Positions 1 through 5,589 of a stretch of DNA of 10,045 nt are shown one piece after another. Made by a program: the position numbers and the translations under genes. The stretch spans positions 1 through 10,045 of the forward strand of contig SKPS01000086.1 in NCBI GenBank assembly GCA_007119395.1, written 5' to 3'. This DNA is from Lentimicrobiaceae bacterium (GTDB taxonomy: Bacteria; Bacteroidota; Bacteroidia; Bacteroidales; SKPS01). The notes under the pieces are model-generated. The model was not told the origin of the DNA, ran no database searches, and saw only the letters and a program-made list of their open reading frames with translations. The stretch's first letter is position 1; each line of letters opens with the position of its first letter.

Positions 1-318
1 GAAAACAACCCATGCCCCGAAGGGTTCAGGCTTCCAACCATTGCAGAATGGGAGGATGAGGTTGAAAGCTGGAACAACAACGGCGGCATACCTGCCTTCG
101 CTTCTGCCATGAAGCTCTCCAAGGCTGGCGGACGAATCTACTATGACGGGACAAAAGATGTGGTAGGGATCACCGGTATGTATTGGACCAGCAATGTGGT
201 GAATCACAATGCCCTCGTCTTTCTGGTGGCGGTTGGTTTCGATGGAAACTACACTGGCACCCTGGAAGAGGGCGTTGAAAGAGCCAACGGGCACTCAGTA
301 AGATGCATTAAGGATTAG
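1..318 (+). CDS. FISUMP-domain surface protein, C-terminal part
   Basis: The frame is open from the left edge to a TAG at 316-318, so this is the last 105 residues of a longer protein. An internal ATG at 109 is not its start. The visible part has the pattern of the FISUMP family (Fibrobacter succinogenes major paralogous domain): CPEGFRLPTIAEWE near the beginning, YWTSN in the middle, and GHSVRCIKD at the very end, where these domains normally finish. Family members are exported or surface proteins, common in Bacteroidota and Fibrobacterota, and their biochemical role is mostly unknown. The signal peptide and any repeats would lie left of the window. Family assignment rests on motif recognition only. 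Confidence 0.8.
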   Translation, partial: ENNPCPEGFRLPTIAEWEDEVESWNNNGGIPAFASAMKLSKAGGRIYYDGTKDVVGITGMYWTSNVVNHNALVFLVAVGFDGNYTGTLEEGVERANGHSVRCIKD

Positions 319-360
319 AGGGCCGCGGCAAAGTTGTTTCGTATAATCCTTCCGCAAAGG

Positions 361-1044
361 CTACTCTTCTCTTCGACCCAGATATTCCATCACCACCCTC
401 TTACCGTTAGGATAGTTAACGGTGATCTTCAAAAAACCATATCGCTCGTGCCAAATGGTCCGGATTGTGTATCGTCCCAGCTCCTCTACCTTAGTTTCAT
501 TGTAACCTTTACTCACTTTGCAACGTAGCGTTTCTCCCCTGAATGTAAACCATGTTGAATCTTGTACAGTTCTCACCTGGATGATCCGTTTACCAGACAG
601 CTTTCCATATCCACGTACAAAACGGTGATCAGAAGTGGATGTAAAACCTGGCTGCATAGAACGGGACCAGGCAGGATATCCGGCGATCACAATGTTTTCT
701 TTTTCAAAATATTGAAAAACCACAGGAAGTTGAATCTCTATTCTGTCTTCGCTTATGGGCAACCCTCGCACCTGTCGCAAAGCTGGGTTAGAGGCCGATT
801 CCCATTCAGCAAGGTGCATACCCAGCAGCCCTCCGATCAACCCTCTGTTTTTCACTGTCATCAACAGGGTGTCGGTAACCGAGATCTTGGTGCTGTCATC
901 CCAAACCGTTACCCCGAACTGATATGTTTGCCCCTGTTGGTAAGGTGACGCTATTGGTAGTGATCGGCATGAAAAAACAAGTCCGGAAAGAGATAGAATC
1001 AAAAGGAAATAAAACAAACGAGTATAAAGGGAAAGCTGTTTCAT
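361..1044 (-). CDS. Predicted lipoprotein of unknown function
   Basis: This encodes 227 residues. The N-terminus has a few polar residues with one Lys and one Arg, a hydrophobic stretch (about residues 10-24), then a lipobox-like VFSC with the acylated cysteine at residue 26. It should therefore be exported and lipid-anchored. The mature part is rich in beta-prone segments, Arg and aromatic residues. No domain was recognised. The start lies only 13 bases downstream of the end of the decayed serine-hydrolase gene on the same strand. It may therefore be transcribed from that gene's old promoter near 1339-1346, and may once have been its operon partner. It converges on the FISUMP gene, 42 bases from its end. 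Coding status is well supported by the complete lipoprotein signal; the function is unknown. Confidence 0.8.
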   Translation of the reverse strand: MKQLSLYTRLFYFLLILSLSGLVFSCRSLPIASPYQQGQTYQFGVTVWDDSTKISVTDTLLMTVKNRGLIGGLLGMHLAEWESASNPALRQVRGLPISEDRIEIQLPVVFQYFEKENIVIAGYPAWSRSMQPGFTSTSDHRFVRGYGKLSGKRIIQVRTVQDSTWFTFRGETLRCKVSKGYNETKVEELGRYTIRTIWHERYGFLKITVNYPNGKRVVMEYLGRREE

Positions 1045-1057
1045 AACAATAACAGTA

Positions 1058-1288
1058 TTATATCATCGACTTGATGGTTTTCAACATTAGCCCGGTGGCT
1101 TTTCTGTGCCCTTTGCCGTTGATCTGGTTGGTGGTTCCACAGGACCACATCGCACCGGCAGCACCCGACCATGATAAGCTGCCGCATCCACTCTCCACCT
1201 TCATCGCCACACTATAAATGTGCTTGTTGTCGATCATCCGAGCCATGGATCGGCTCAGAGTATTTACATCAAAACTGTTCCTTTTCAT
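1058..1288 (-). pseudogene. Internally deleted serine hydrolase (beta-lactamase family) remnant, copy A
   Basis: A 76-residue frame starts at the ATG at 1288-1286; an alternative ATG lies four codons upstream. The first part, NSFDVNTLSRSMARMI through KVESGCGSLSWSGAAG, resembles the N-terminus of a beta-lactamase-family serine hydrolase just before its catalytic SxxK motif. It then jumps to CGTTNQINGKGHRKATG and a short helix, resembling the C-terminal end of such enzymes. The catalytic core (SxxK, YxN, KTG-like) of a protein that would normally be several hundred residues is absent, so the two ends appear fused in frame by an internal deletion. The start region and leader are shared with copy B at 5111-5305. 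It could instead be a short expressed protein, but the copy-B comparison favours decay. Homology is judged by eye. Confidence 0.55.
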
Positions 1289-1386
1289 TCTCAAGATCAT
1301 TGTTAATTACACCCCCCGGTTTGTGTGAAGGAGTGTTGCAAAGATAGCTGATTACACAATTGGTTCGATACGGCATCCTGACGGCC
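1233..1386. repeat. Imperfect direct repeat, copy A (154 bp)
   Basis: This segment matches 5154-5305 in the same orientation with roughly four in five bases identical and small indels. Shared blocks include atcggctcagag, atttacatcaaaactgtt, cttttcattctca, gattacacaatt and ggcatcct. On the minus strand it covers the first codons of the decayed serine hydrolase, its start codon, untranslated leader and promoter region. Similarity stops inside the gene at 1233 and upstream at about 1386. Confidence 0.9.
1339..1346 (-). promoter_or_regulatory. Bacteroidota -7 box, TATCTTTG
   Basis: On the minus strand this reads TATCTTTG, an exact match to the Bacteroidota -7 consensus TAnnTTTG, about 50 bases upstream of the remnant-A start. 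No convincing -33 TTTG was found at the usual spacing. It could still transcribe remnant A and the lipoprotein gene behind it. The matching position in copy B reads AATCTTTG, which has lost the first base of the consensus. Confidence 0.45.
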
Positions 1387-1416
1387 GAAAAAACAACAAA
1401 TCCCGTTAGATCTGCG

Positions 1417-1424
1417 TATATTTG
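1417..1424 (+). promoter_or_regulatory. Bacteroidota -7 box, TATATTTG
   Basis: TATATTTG matches TAnnTTTG and lies about 97 bases upstream of the ATG at 1521, so it could drive the outer-membrane-type protein gene with a leader of about 90 bases. It is divergent from the minus-strand box at 1339-1346. No clear -33 element was seen. Confidence 0.4.
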
Positions 1425-1520
1425 CTGCGGAAAAGTGTTGCCGATTAAACAGGGCAAAACCTGAAGCAACGCTGATACAGATGTTCACTTCAGCTATTAT
1501 TATTAGATCCCATCAAACGT

Positions 1521-2114
1521 ATGTTTTTTCGCTTCACCAATATATTAGCTCTTTGTTTGCTTGTCCTGCTTTCGTTCCCCTCCATGGCAACAGAACCGAT
1601 GGCACGCAATCTTTACAGCGGTGGCATGCTAATTCTGCAGCCGGGCAAGATGAGCGCCACCAATCCTTACCAAAACATTTCCGACAGAAGCAGTGGTCTG
1701 GGTGGCATCCTGAGGCTCTATTTCGGACGATATGCAACAGCCGGTATCTATGGCAGCACACACAGAACCACATACTCCACGCCGGGATCAGAAAACTCAA
1801 CCCTCAACCTGGGCTATGGAGGACCCTTTGCAGGGTTCACCATGAGAAGGAGTCGCTTTCGGTTCACGCTATCTGCTTTCGCTGGAAGGGGAACCATCAG
1901 AAACCTGCACATCAACCAACAGGATGGACAAAAGCTGATAGACGCCACATTGCATCAGGAGAGTGTTTGGGTGCTGTCGCCCATCATCAGTGTCGACTAC
2001 GCCTTAACCCACAGGTTGGTATTCACACTCCAGATGGCCCGCCCAACCACCAGATTCAATAACCATCCCCTCTATGCCCCAACTTTTCAGGCGGGGCTCC
2101 TCTTCAACAGGTAA
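1521..2114 (+). CDS. Probable outer-membrane beta-barrel protein
   Basis: This encodes 197 residues. A typical Sec signal peptide (residues 1 to about 23, hydrophobic core ILALCLLVLLSF, likely cut after SMA) fixes the ATG at 1521. The mature protein has alternating short amphipathic strands and Gly/aromatic-rich segments such as GGILRLYFGRY and NLGYGGPFAGF, and ends with a strand closing in GLLFNR. This is the look of a small outer-membrane barrel (eight or so strands), a common class of orphan proteins in Bacteroidota. There is no Shine-Dalgarno sequence, which is normal for the phylum. A candidate promoter box lies at 1417-1424. An overlapping frame from 1481 is a shadow because it lacks a signal peptide and family-like features. 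The specific function is unknown. Confidence 0.75.
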   Translation: MFFRFTNILALCLLVLLSFPSMATEPMARNLYSGGMLILQPGKMSATNPYQNISDRSSGLGGILRLYFGRYATAGIYGSTHRTTYSTPGSENSTLNLGYGGPFAGFTMRRSRFRFTLSAFAGRGTIRNLHINQQDGQKLIDATLHQESVWVLSPIISVDYALTHRLVFTLQMARPTTRFNNHPLYAPTFQAGLLFNR

Positions 2115-2146
2115 CCCTATTCCCACACTGTCACTCTGGATCATCC

Positions 2147-2345
2147 TGGCGGCAGCACTGTCCGCCATCTAAGGCTGTGACCACAGGCAGGAACATGGAT
2201 CTTCGACCGTGGCAACTGGTGTCCCGGTGACCTGCTGCAACCTGATATTTTTGACTTGCCGGTTGGGCCAGGCAGAAAGCACAAGGTGTCGATGGTGATG
2301 GAGCCCTACACTGCAACCCGGCAGAACAAACACCAATTATGTAAA
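2147..2345 (+). pseudogene. PNGase F-type peptide-N-glycosidase, C-terminal fragment, frameshifted
   Basis: From 2181 the frame reads PQAGTWIFDRGNWCPGD, followed by a strand-rich stretch ending VSMVMEPYTAT. GTWxxDRxxWCPG is the conserved signature of the C-terminal domain of the PNGase F family (compare GNWAPDRAGWCPG of Elizabethkingia PNGase F). The preceding WRQHC, matching the family's WRxDC, is in another frame. Six codons plus one extra base separate its Cys from PQ, which fits the family spacing if one base was inserted between about 2162 and 2180. After EPYTAT another slip is likely, since NTNYV appears in the next frame. No start or N-terminal domain is present. Intact enzymes release N-glycans from glycoproteins; this piece cannot. 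Family recognition is good; the exact ends are approximate. Confidence 0.7.
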
Positions 2346-2362
2346 AAAAAGGGTGATGCACG

Positions 2363-2503
2363 TTTAAAACCAGGAAATCCTATCGCGGTTTTGCATGACA
2401 ATCCCGTTTTTATGACCATATCATTCGCAATGACACTGAATACCTGCGTATGTCCAATTACATCATCAATAACCCTAAAAATCATAACAATGATAAGACA
2501 TAA
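2363..2503 (+). pseudogene. REP-associated tyrosine transposase (IS200-like, Y1) remnant
   Basis: In the frame ending at TAA 2501-2503 the translation contains QSRFYDHIIRND and then YIINNPKN, the hallmark C-terminal end of REP-associated tyrosine transposases (RAYTs, Y1 family). A TGA at 2396-2398 stands where this family has Trp (FAWQSRF), so the frame is broken by a single substitution. The N-terminal two thirds, including the HUH motif and the catalytic Tyr region, is absent. It abuts the PNGase-like fragment, so an insertion or deletion probably joined the two. RAYTs mobilise or maintain short palindromic repeats; no clear REP palindrome was found next to this one. Confidence 0.75.
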
Positions 2504-2676
2504 TAAAAGCCCACAAAACCTATATTAAACCTATGTGCGCCTCTCTGTGGTTAATATACTCGCTGGAGAAAAAACTCACATGAGCACGTTGCGTATTGGG
2601 ATTGACATATAACAGATTCCTGAACCACCCTTCAGTTCCGGAAATGGTCCGAGATCATCCGGCAGTCTTAGCAAAT
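2504..2676. other. Gene-free stretch between transposase remnant and serine hydrolase
   Basis: No gene is supported here. It contains a duplicated octamer aaacctat (2516-2523 and 2527-2534), then tgtgcgcctctctgtggttaa (2534-2554). The latter resembles the short CTCTGTGGTTAA-type sequences often seen between genes in this phylum. A ten-codon frame beginning ATGAGCACG near 2580 is too short to call. Confidence 0.4.
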
Positions 2677-3984
2677 CTATTCCTTGATCAGCTTCCCCAT
2701 CCACCGGCTACCATTCGTCAAATCAACCCTCACGAAATACAACCCTGCGGGAAATCCGCTGATGGAAAAACGCATTGGGGTTTGTTGAGCTTGAATGACT
2801 TGCAGAAGCTGCCCCTCGACACTGTACAATTCAACCTTATTGATCTCTGCCCCGGATTCAATGGTGATAACGTCCCGCCCCGGATTGGGGAATAAACGAA
2901 CACTCCCCTCTCCATCCCACTTTCCCACACCCACCTGATCACACTCCAGGGCATTGATGAACTCCCAAATTTTGTCGTTCAGCATATAAGGCACGGGGTG
3001 TCCGTCGGGTGAATTGCCCATTCTGAGCCATACCATATTCAGGCTGGGGACAACATTCAGGAACTGACCATCTTTCCCCATGGCCACAATCATATCAGCA
3101 GGCGCATTGGGGTTGATGGAGCCATTAAAGGAAAACTGAATGCCCGGCAGCATATAGGTAGCTTTCCCATTCAACCACCACAGGTAGCCATAAGCGGGAT
3201 TAAGGCTTTGCGAAGTGTTCACCATGTCGTGAAAATAGGTGCTGTCTGTCATAATCTGATTTCCGTTCCAGTTTCCCTTGTTCAGCATTAGCAGTCCGAA
3301 CCTGGCCATGCTTCTGGCATTGCTGAAGAAAACGTTGTTGTAACCCAGTGAAACGAACATCCCGGTCATGCCGGTAGGGTTTTTAAGTTTTTGTGTTGTG
3401 AAGGCGTTCAGGGTCAATCCGGTGGCGTTTTCAATTACGCCATCCAGGAGCGTATAGGGTGCATTGTGATAGGCCCACCGGGTTCCTGGTTCTGCAAGAT
3501 AAACCAGACAGGTGTCCAGGGAGCAGAACGGGTCAGGCACTCCGTCATCGAAGCCGGAGGTCATGGTAAGCTGATGCCTGATGGTGATCTTCCCCTCCTG
3601 TGCAGGTGTGCATTGTGTCCAGCCCTGGCTCAGGTGAACCGAGGTGCTGTCATGGATAGAGAGGTAGTTCTCCTGTTGGGCTATTCCCACCATAAACGCT
3701 GTGATCGTTTTTCCGGCTGAAGCCCACTGCCAGGGTGTTGCCTGGGTATGGCTTCCGAAGTACTTCTCCAGCACGATCTTCCCGTCTTTCAATAAAATAA
3801 ACGCTTTGGTGCTATTGGTGTCAAGGTAGTCGTAGAGGCTGTCGATTTTATTCTGACACCAGTTCAAAGATTGTGGCGATAGGGTATCCCAAGTGCCCCC
3901 GGTTAAAGGAGGAAAGTAGAGCGACTGTGCACTGACAGTGAACGTGAACATTGCCGAAGCAAGCAGGGCGATTGCTGTTCTCAT
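2677..3984 (-). CDS. Secreted serine hydrolase (beta-lactamase/class C fold) with T9SS sorting domain
   Basis: This encodes 435 residues: a signal peptide (1 to about 19, cut near VSA|Q), a catalytic domain (about 40-345) and a C-terminal sorting domain (about 362-435). Catalytic motifs of the penicillin-binding/class C fold are visible. SAGK at 89-92 is the SxxK nucleophile motif, Tyr172-His-Asn174 is the YxN motif, and GKDG at 303-306 followed by QFLNVVPSLNMV takes the place of KTG. The tail has the type A T9SS pattern: LFPNPGRD, then GFPAGLYFVRV, then a basic end. The protein should therefore cross the inner membrane by Sec and the outer membrane by the type IX system, with the tail removed. 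Substrate is unknown; relatives are esterases, D-aminopeptidases or beta-lactamase-like enzymes. It is a different protein from remnants A and B. Confidence 0.9.
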   Translation of the reverse strand: MRTAIALLASAMFTFTVSAQSLYFPPLTGGTWDTLSPQSLNWCQNKIDSLYDYLDTNSTKAFILLKDGKIVLEKYFGSHTQATPWQWASAGKTITAFMVGIAQQENYLSIHDSTSVHLSQGWTQCTPAQEGKITIRHQLTMTSGFDDGVPDPFCSLDTCLVYLAEPGTRWAYHNAPYTLLDGVIENATGLTLNAFTTQKLKNPTGMTGMFVSLGYNNVFFSNARSMARFGLLMLNKGNWNGNQIMTDSTYFHDMVNTSQSLNPAYGYLWWLNGKATYMLPGIQFSFNGSINPNAPADMIVAMGKDGQFLNVVPSLNMVWLRMGNSPDGHPVPYMLNDKIWEFINALECDQVGVGKWDGEGSVRLFPNPGRDVITIESGAEINKVELYSVEGQLLQVIQAQQTPMRFSISGFPAGLYFVRVDLTNGSRWMGKLIKE

Positions 3985-4048
3985 TTAGTGATGTTGTGTT
4001 TCTTCAGATTCATGCTTCCCATTTGCTCTCTTAACGTCAATGCAACAT

Positions 4049-4906
4049 CTACTTATTTTTGTTTTTCGGTTTTTTCTTGCCACCCTCATTCAATTGTAAT
4101 GCAGTTTTTGCATTAAGAGAAGTGACTACTTTTTTACCTGTTTTAGCTTCCAGCTCTTTGCGCGCAACCTTTGCTACATTGCCGCCTTGTTTGGCTGCTT
4201 TCTTGCTTTCTTCAAAATCCCTGGGATTGGTTGCTGCTGATATGTCTTTTGTGGATGCTTCGGCAAGCATGTTTAAAATCAGTTCTGTATTGGTCATGTT
4301 ATCCCGTAGGTTCTCCTTTTTCAAACCTTTCAGAATTTTGTATTCTTTGGTGGTTTTGTCGCTCCAAGCTTTGGTAATAATGTCAGTAAGTGTTGCAAAT
4401 TGAAAACCTTCTTTCAGTCCCCGTTTTTTCCATTCATCTGTGAGCTCTTTTCTAATCTCAATACTTTTCAGTCGTTGGTTAATCCAGTTTTCCGAATAAC
4501 CAAGTTTCATGTATTGTTCCAGTGCCCTGTCGATGCTGAGTTCGGGGTCTTGCATTTCGTCCAGGCGATCTGCTGCTACCTGTGCAAGCCATTGCTTAAA
4601 GGGTTCCGCTTTGGGTGATGGAATGGACTGAATAAGCCGAAAAAGCTGTTCAGTATCAGCTACATCGGTTAGATAAAACTTGCCATCAACAGATTGCATT
4701 TTCAGTTGTCCCAATTTATGGGACAACTCACTCCCCTCTGCTTTTAGCTTCGTTTTTAAAGCGTTCCAATATTTTCTGGGTCTTGGACTGTCAGTTAGTA
4801 TTTCAATTACATCTACTATAGAGATTAGCCATTTTTCTTGTTTGGCATCCCAAAGCGTTCTAACTTTTTTGTCTTCAAATATTTTTATATCAGTTGGTTT
4901 GTTCAT
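4049..4906 (-). CDS. Bro-N domain protein with DinD-like C-terminus
   Basis: This encodes 285 residues. Residues about 7-110 fit the Bro-N fold (IKIFEDKKVRTLWD, WLISIVDVIEILTDS, FYLTDVADTEQLFRLIQ), known from phage antirepressors and baculovirus BRO proteins. Residues about 185-265 (ILKGLKKENLRDNM, TNTELILNMLAEAS, NVAKVARKELEAKTGKKV) resemble the C-terminal half of E. coli DinD, an SOS-induced inhibitor of RecA-mediated strand exchange. The last 15 residues are a Lys-rich tail. A DNA-binding, DNA-damage or phage-response role is inferred. The gene is more AT-rich than the flanking mutase gene, consistent with transfer. It stands alone, with its stop 64 bases from the serine-hydrolase start. 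A TATATTTG box at 4991-4998 lies about 85 bases upstream. No integrase or other phage gene is in the window. Confidence 0.85.
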   Translation of the reverse strand: MNKPTDIKIFEDKKVRTLWDAKQEKWLISIVDVIEILTDSPRPRKYWNALKTKLKAEGSELSHKLGQLKMQSVDGKFYLTDVADTEQLFRLIQSIPSPKAEPFKQWLAQVAADRLDEMQDPELSIDRALEQYMKLGYSENWINQRLKSIEIRKELTDEWKKRGLKEGFQFATLTDIITKAWSDKTTKEYKILKGLKKENLRDNMTNTELILNMLAEASTKDISAATNPRDFEESKKAAKQGGNVAKVARKELEAKTGKKVVTSLNAKTALQLNEGGKKKPKNKNK

Positions 4907-4990
4907 GATAATAATGCTTTTTCACGACCTGAAGAATTTTCTCAATCTCGTATGTTGTTATTACTCTTTTGCTACAGCTCACAGATCGGT

Positions 4991-4998
4991 CAAATATA
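4991..4998 (-). promoter_or_regulatory. Bacteroidota -7 box, TATATTTG, upstream of the Bro-N gene
   Basis: The minus strand reads TATATTTG, matching TAnnTTTG, about 85 bases before the ATG at 4906. No -33 TTTG at standard spacing is evident. The same octamer precedes the outer-membrane-type gene at 1417-1424. Confidence 0.4.
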
Positions 4999-5110
4999 CA
5001 TCGGATTAGTCGATATTGGTTCCGACAGCGCAAAAAATTATTAACATGATTCCTGCTGGATGCATGATAATTCTTTGTATTTTTGAAAGGCAAAAGTTTA
5101 CATATTTCTG

Positions 5111-5209
5111 TCATACCATGGACACCAAGTGTGCCGGAGACACCCTTTTAAGAATCATCCGATCCAGGGATCGGCTCAGAGAATTTACATCAAAACTGTT
5201 ACTTTTCAT
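5111..5209 (-). pseudogene. Serine hydrolase start-region remnant, copy B
   Basis: On the minus strand an ATG at 5209-5207 opens a 32-codon frame closing at TGA 5113-5111. Its first 19 residues, NSFDVNSLSRSLDRMI after the initial MKS, match those of remnant A almost residue for residue. The remaining 13 residues are unrelated, and the match ends abruptly at base 5154. It is therefore the truncated 5' end of a paralogue of the gene ruined at 1058-1288. No further part of the hydrolase was found downstream of it on this strand. Confidence 0.7.
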
Positions 5210-5305
5210 TCTCAGATAGTTGGTAATCACCCCCTCGGTTCGTGTGAATGAGTATTGCAAAGATTGCCGATTACACAATTGAGCTGATATGGCATCCTTT
5301 CGGCC
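5154..5305. repeat. Imperfect direct repeat, copy B (152 bp)
   Basis: This is the partner of 1233-1386 in the same orientation. The coding part (5154-5209) and the upstream leader and promoter part (5210-5305) are about equally recognisable. Substitutions are spread evenly with a few small indels, which suggests an old duplication of a gene together with its promoter region. Confidence 0.9.
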
Positions 5306-5589
5306 TTTCTTGCAATAAAATATTTACTTAATTTGGCCTGATCAAATCATGAATTATTACCAGTGGCCAATAAGGAGCTGGCGAGGCAGAAAAGTGTGGG
5401 CAATCGCTTAAAGTTGGCCTGCTGAAATGGTTCCGATCCAACTCAAGCTATTGAGGCATTTGATATAAACAAACGAAGATTGAGGAACCTGCTGTTTACG
5501 TTTCTGCCAATCCAAGGAGTCCGGAGGCTGCAATCAGAAGGATAGTAACGAGATCTTACGTTTAACAGAAAAAATATTGATAGCATAGT
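5306..5589. other. Gene-free stretch before the DUF4062-ATPase gene
   Basis: No gene is supported across these roughly 280 bases. One plus-strand frame is interrupted by TGA after KELARQKSVGNRLKLAC and resumes with AIEAFDINKRRLRNLL, which faintly suggests a decayed helix-turn-helix gene, but no family could be assigned. TACGTTTA at 5557-5564, one base off TAnnTTTG, lies about 26 bases before the ATG at 5590 and is a weak promoter candidate. Confidence 0.35.

Noticed and set aside
1241..1258. Inverted repeat gagcc...ggctc as an operator or terminator
   Set aside because: The arms are five bases, lie inside the hydrolase remnant coding part, and are not preserved in copy B.
1481..2062. 193-codon plus-strand frame overlapping the barrel protein gene
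   Set aside because: The 1521-2114 frame has a proper signal peptide and beta-strand pattern; this one has neither.
2580..2612. Ten-codon frame MSTLRIGIDI, similar to the start of ASKHA-type activator proteins
   Set aside because: It ends in TAA after ten codons and nothing downstream supports homology; probably chance.
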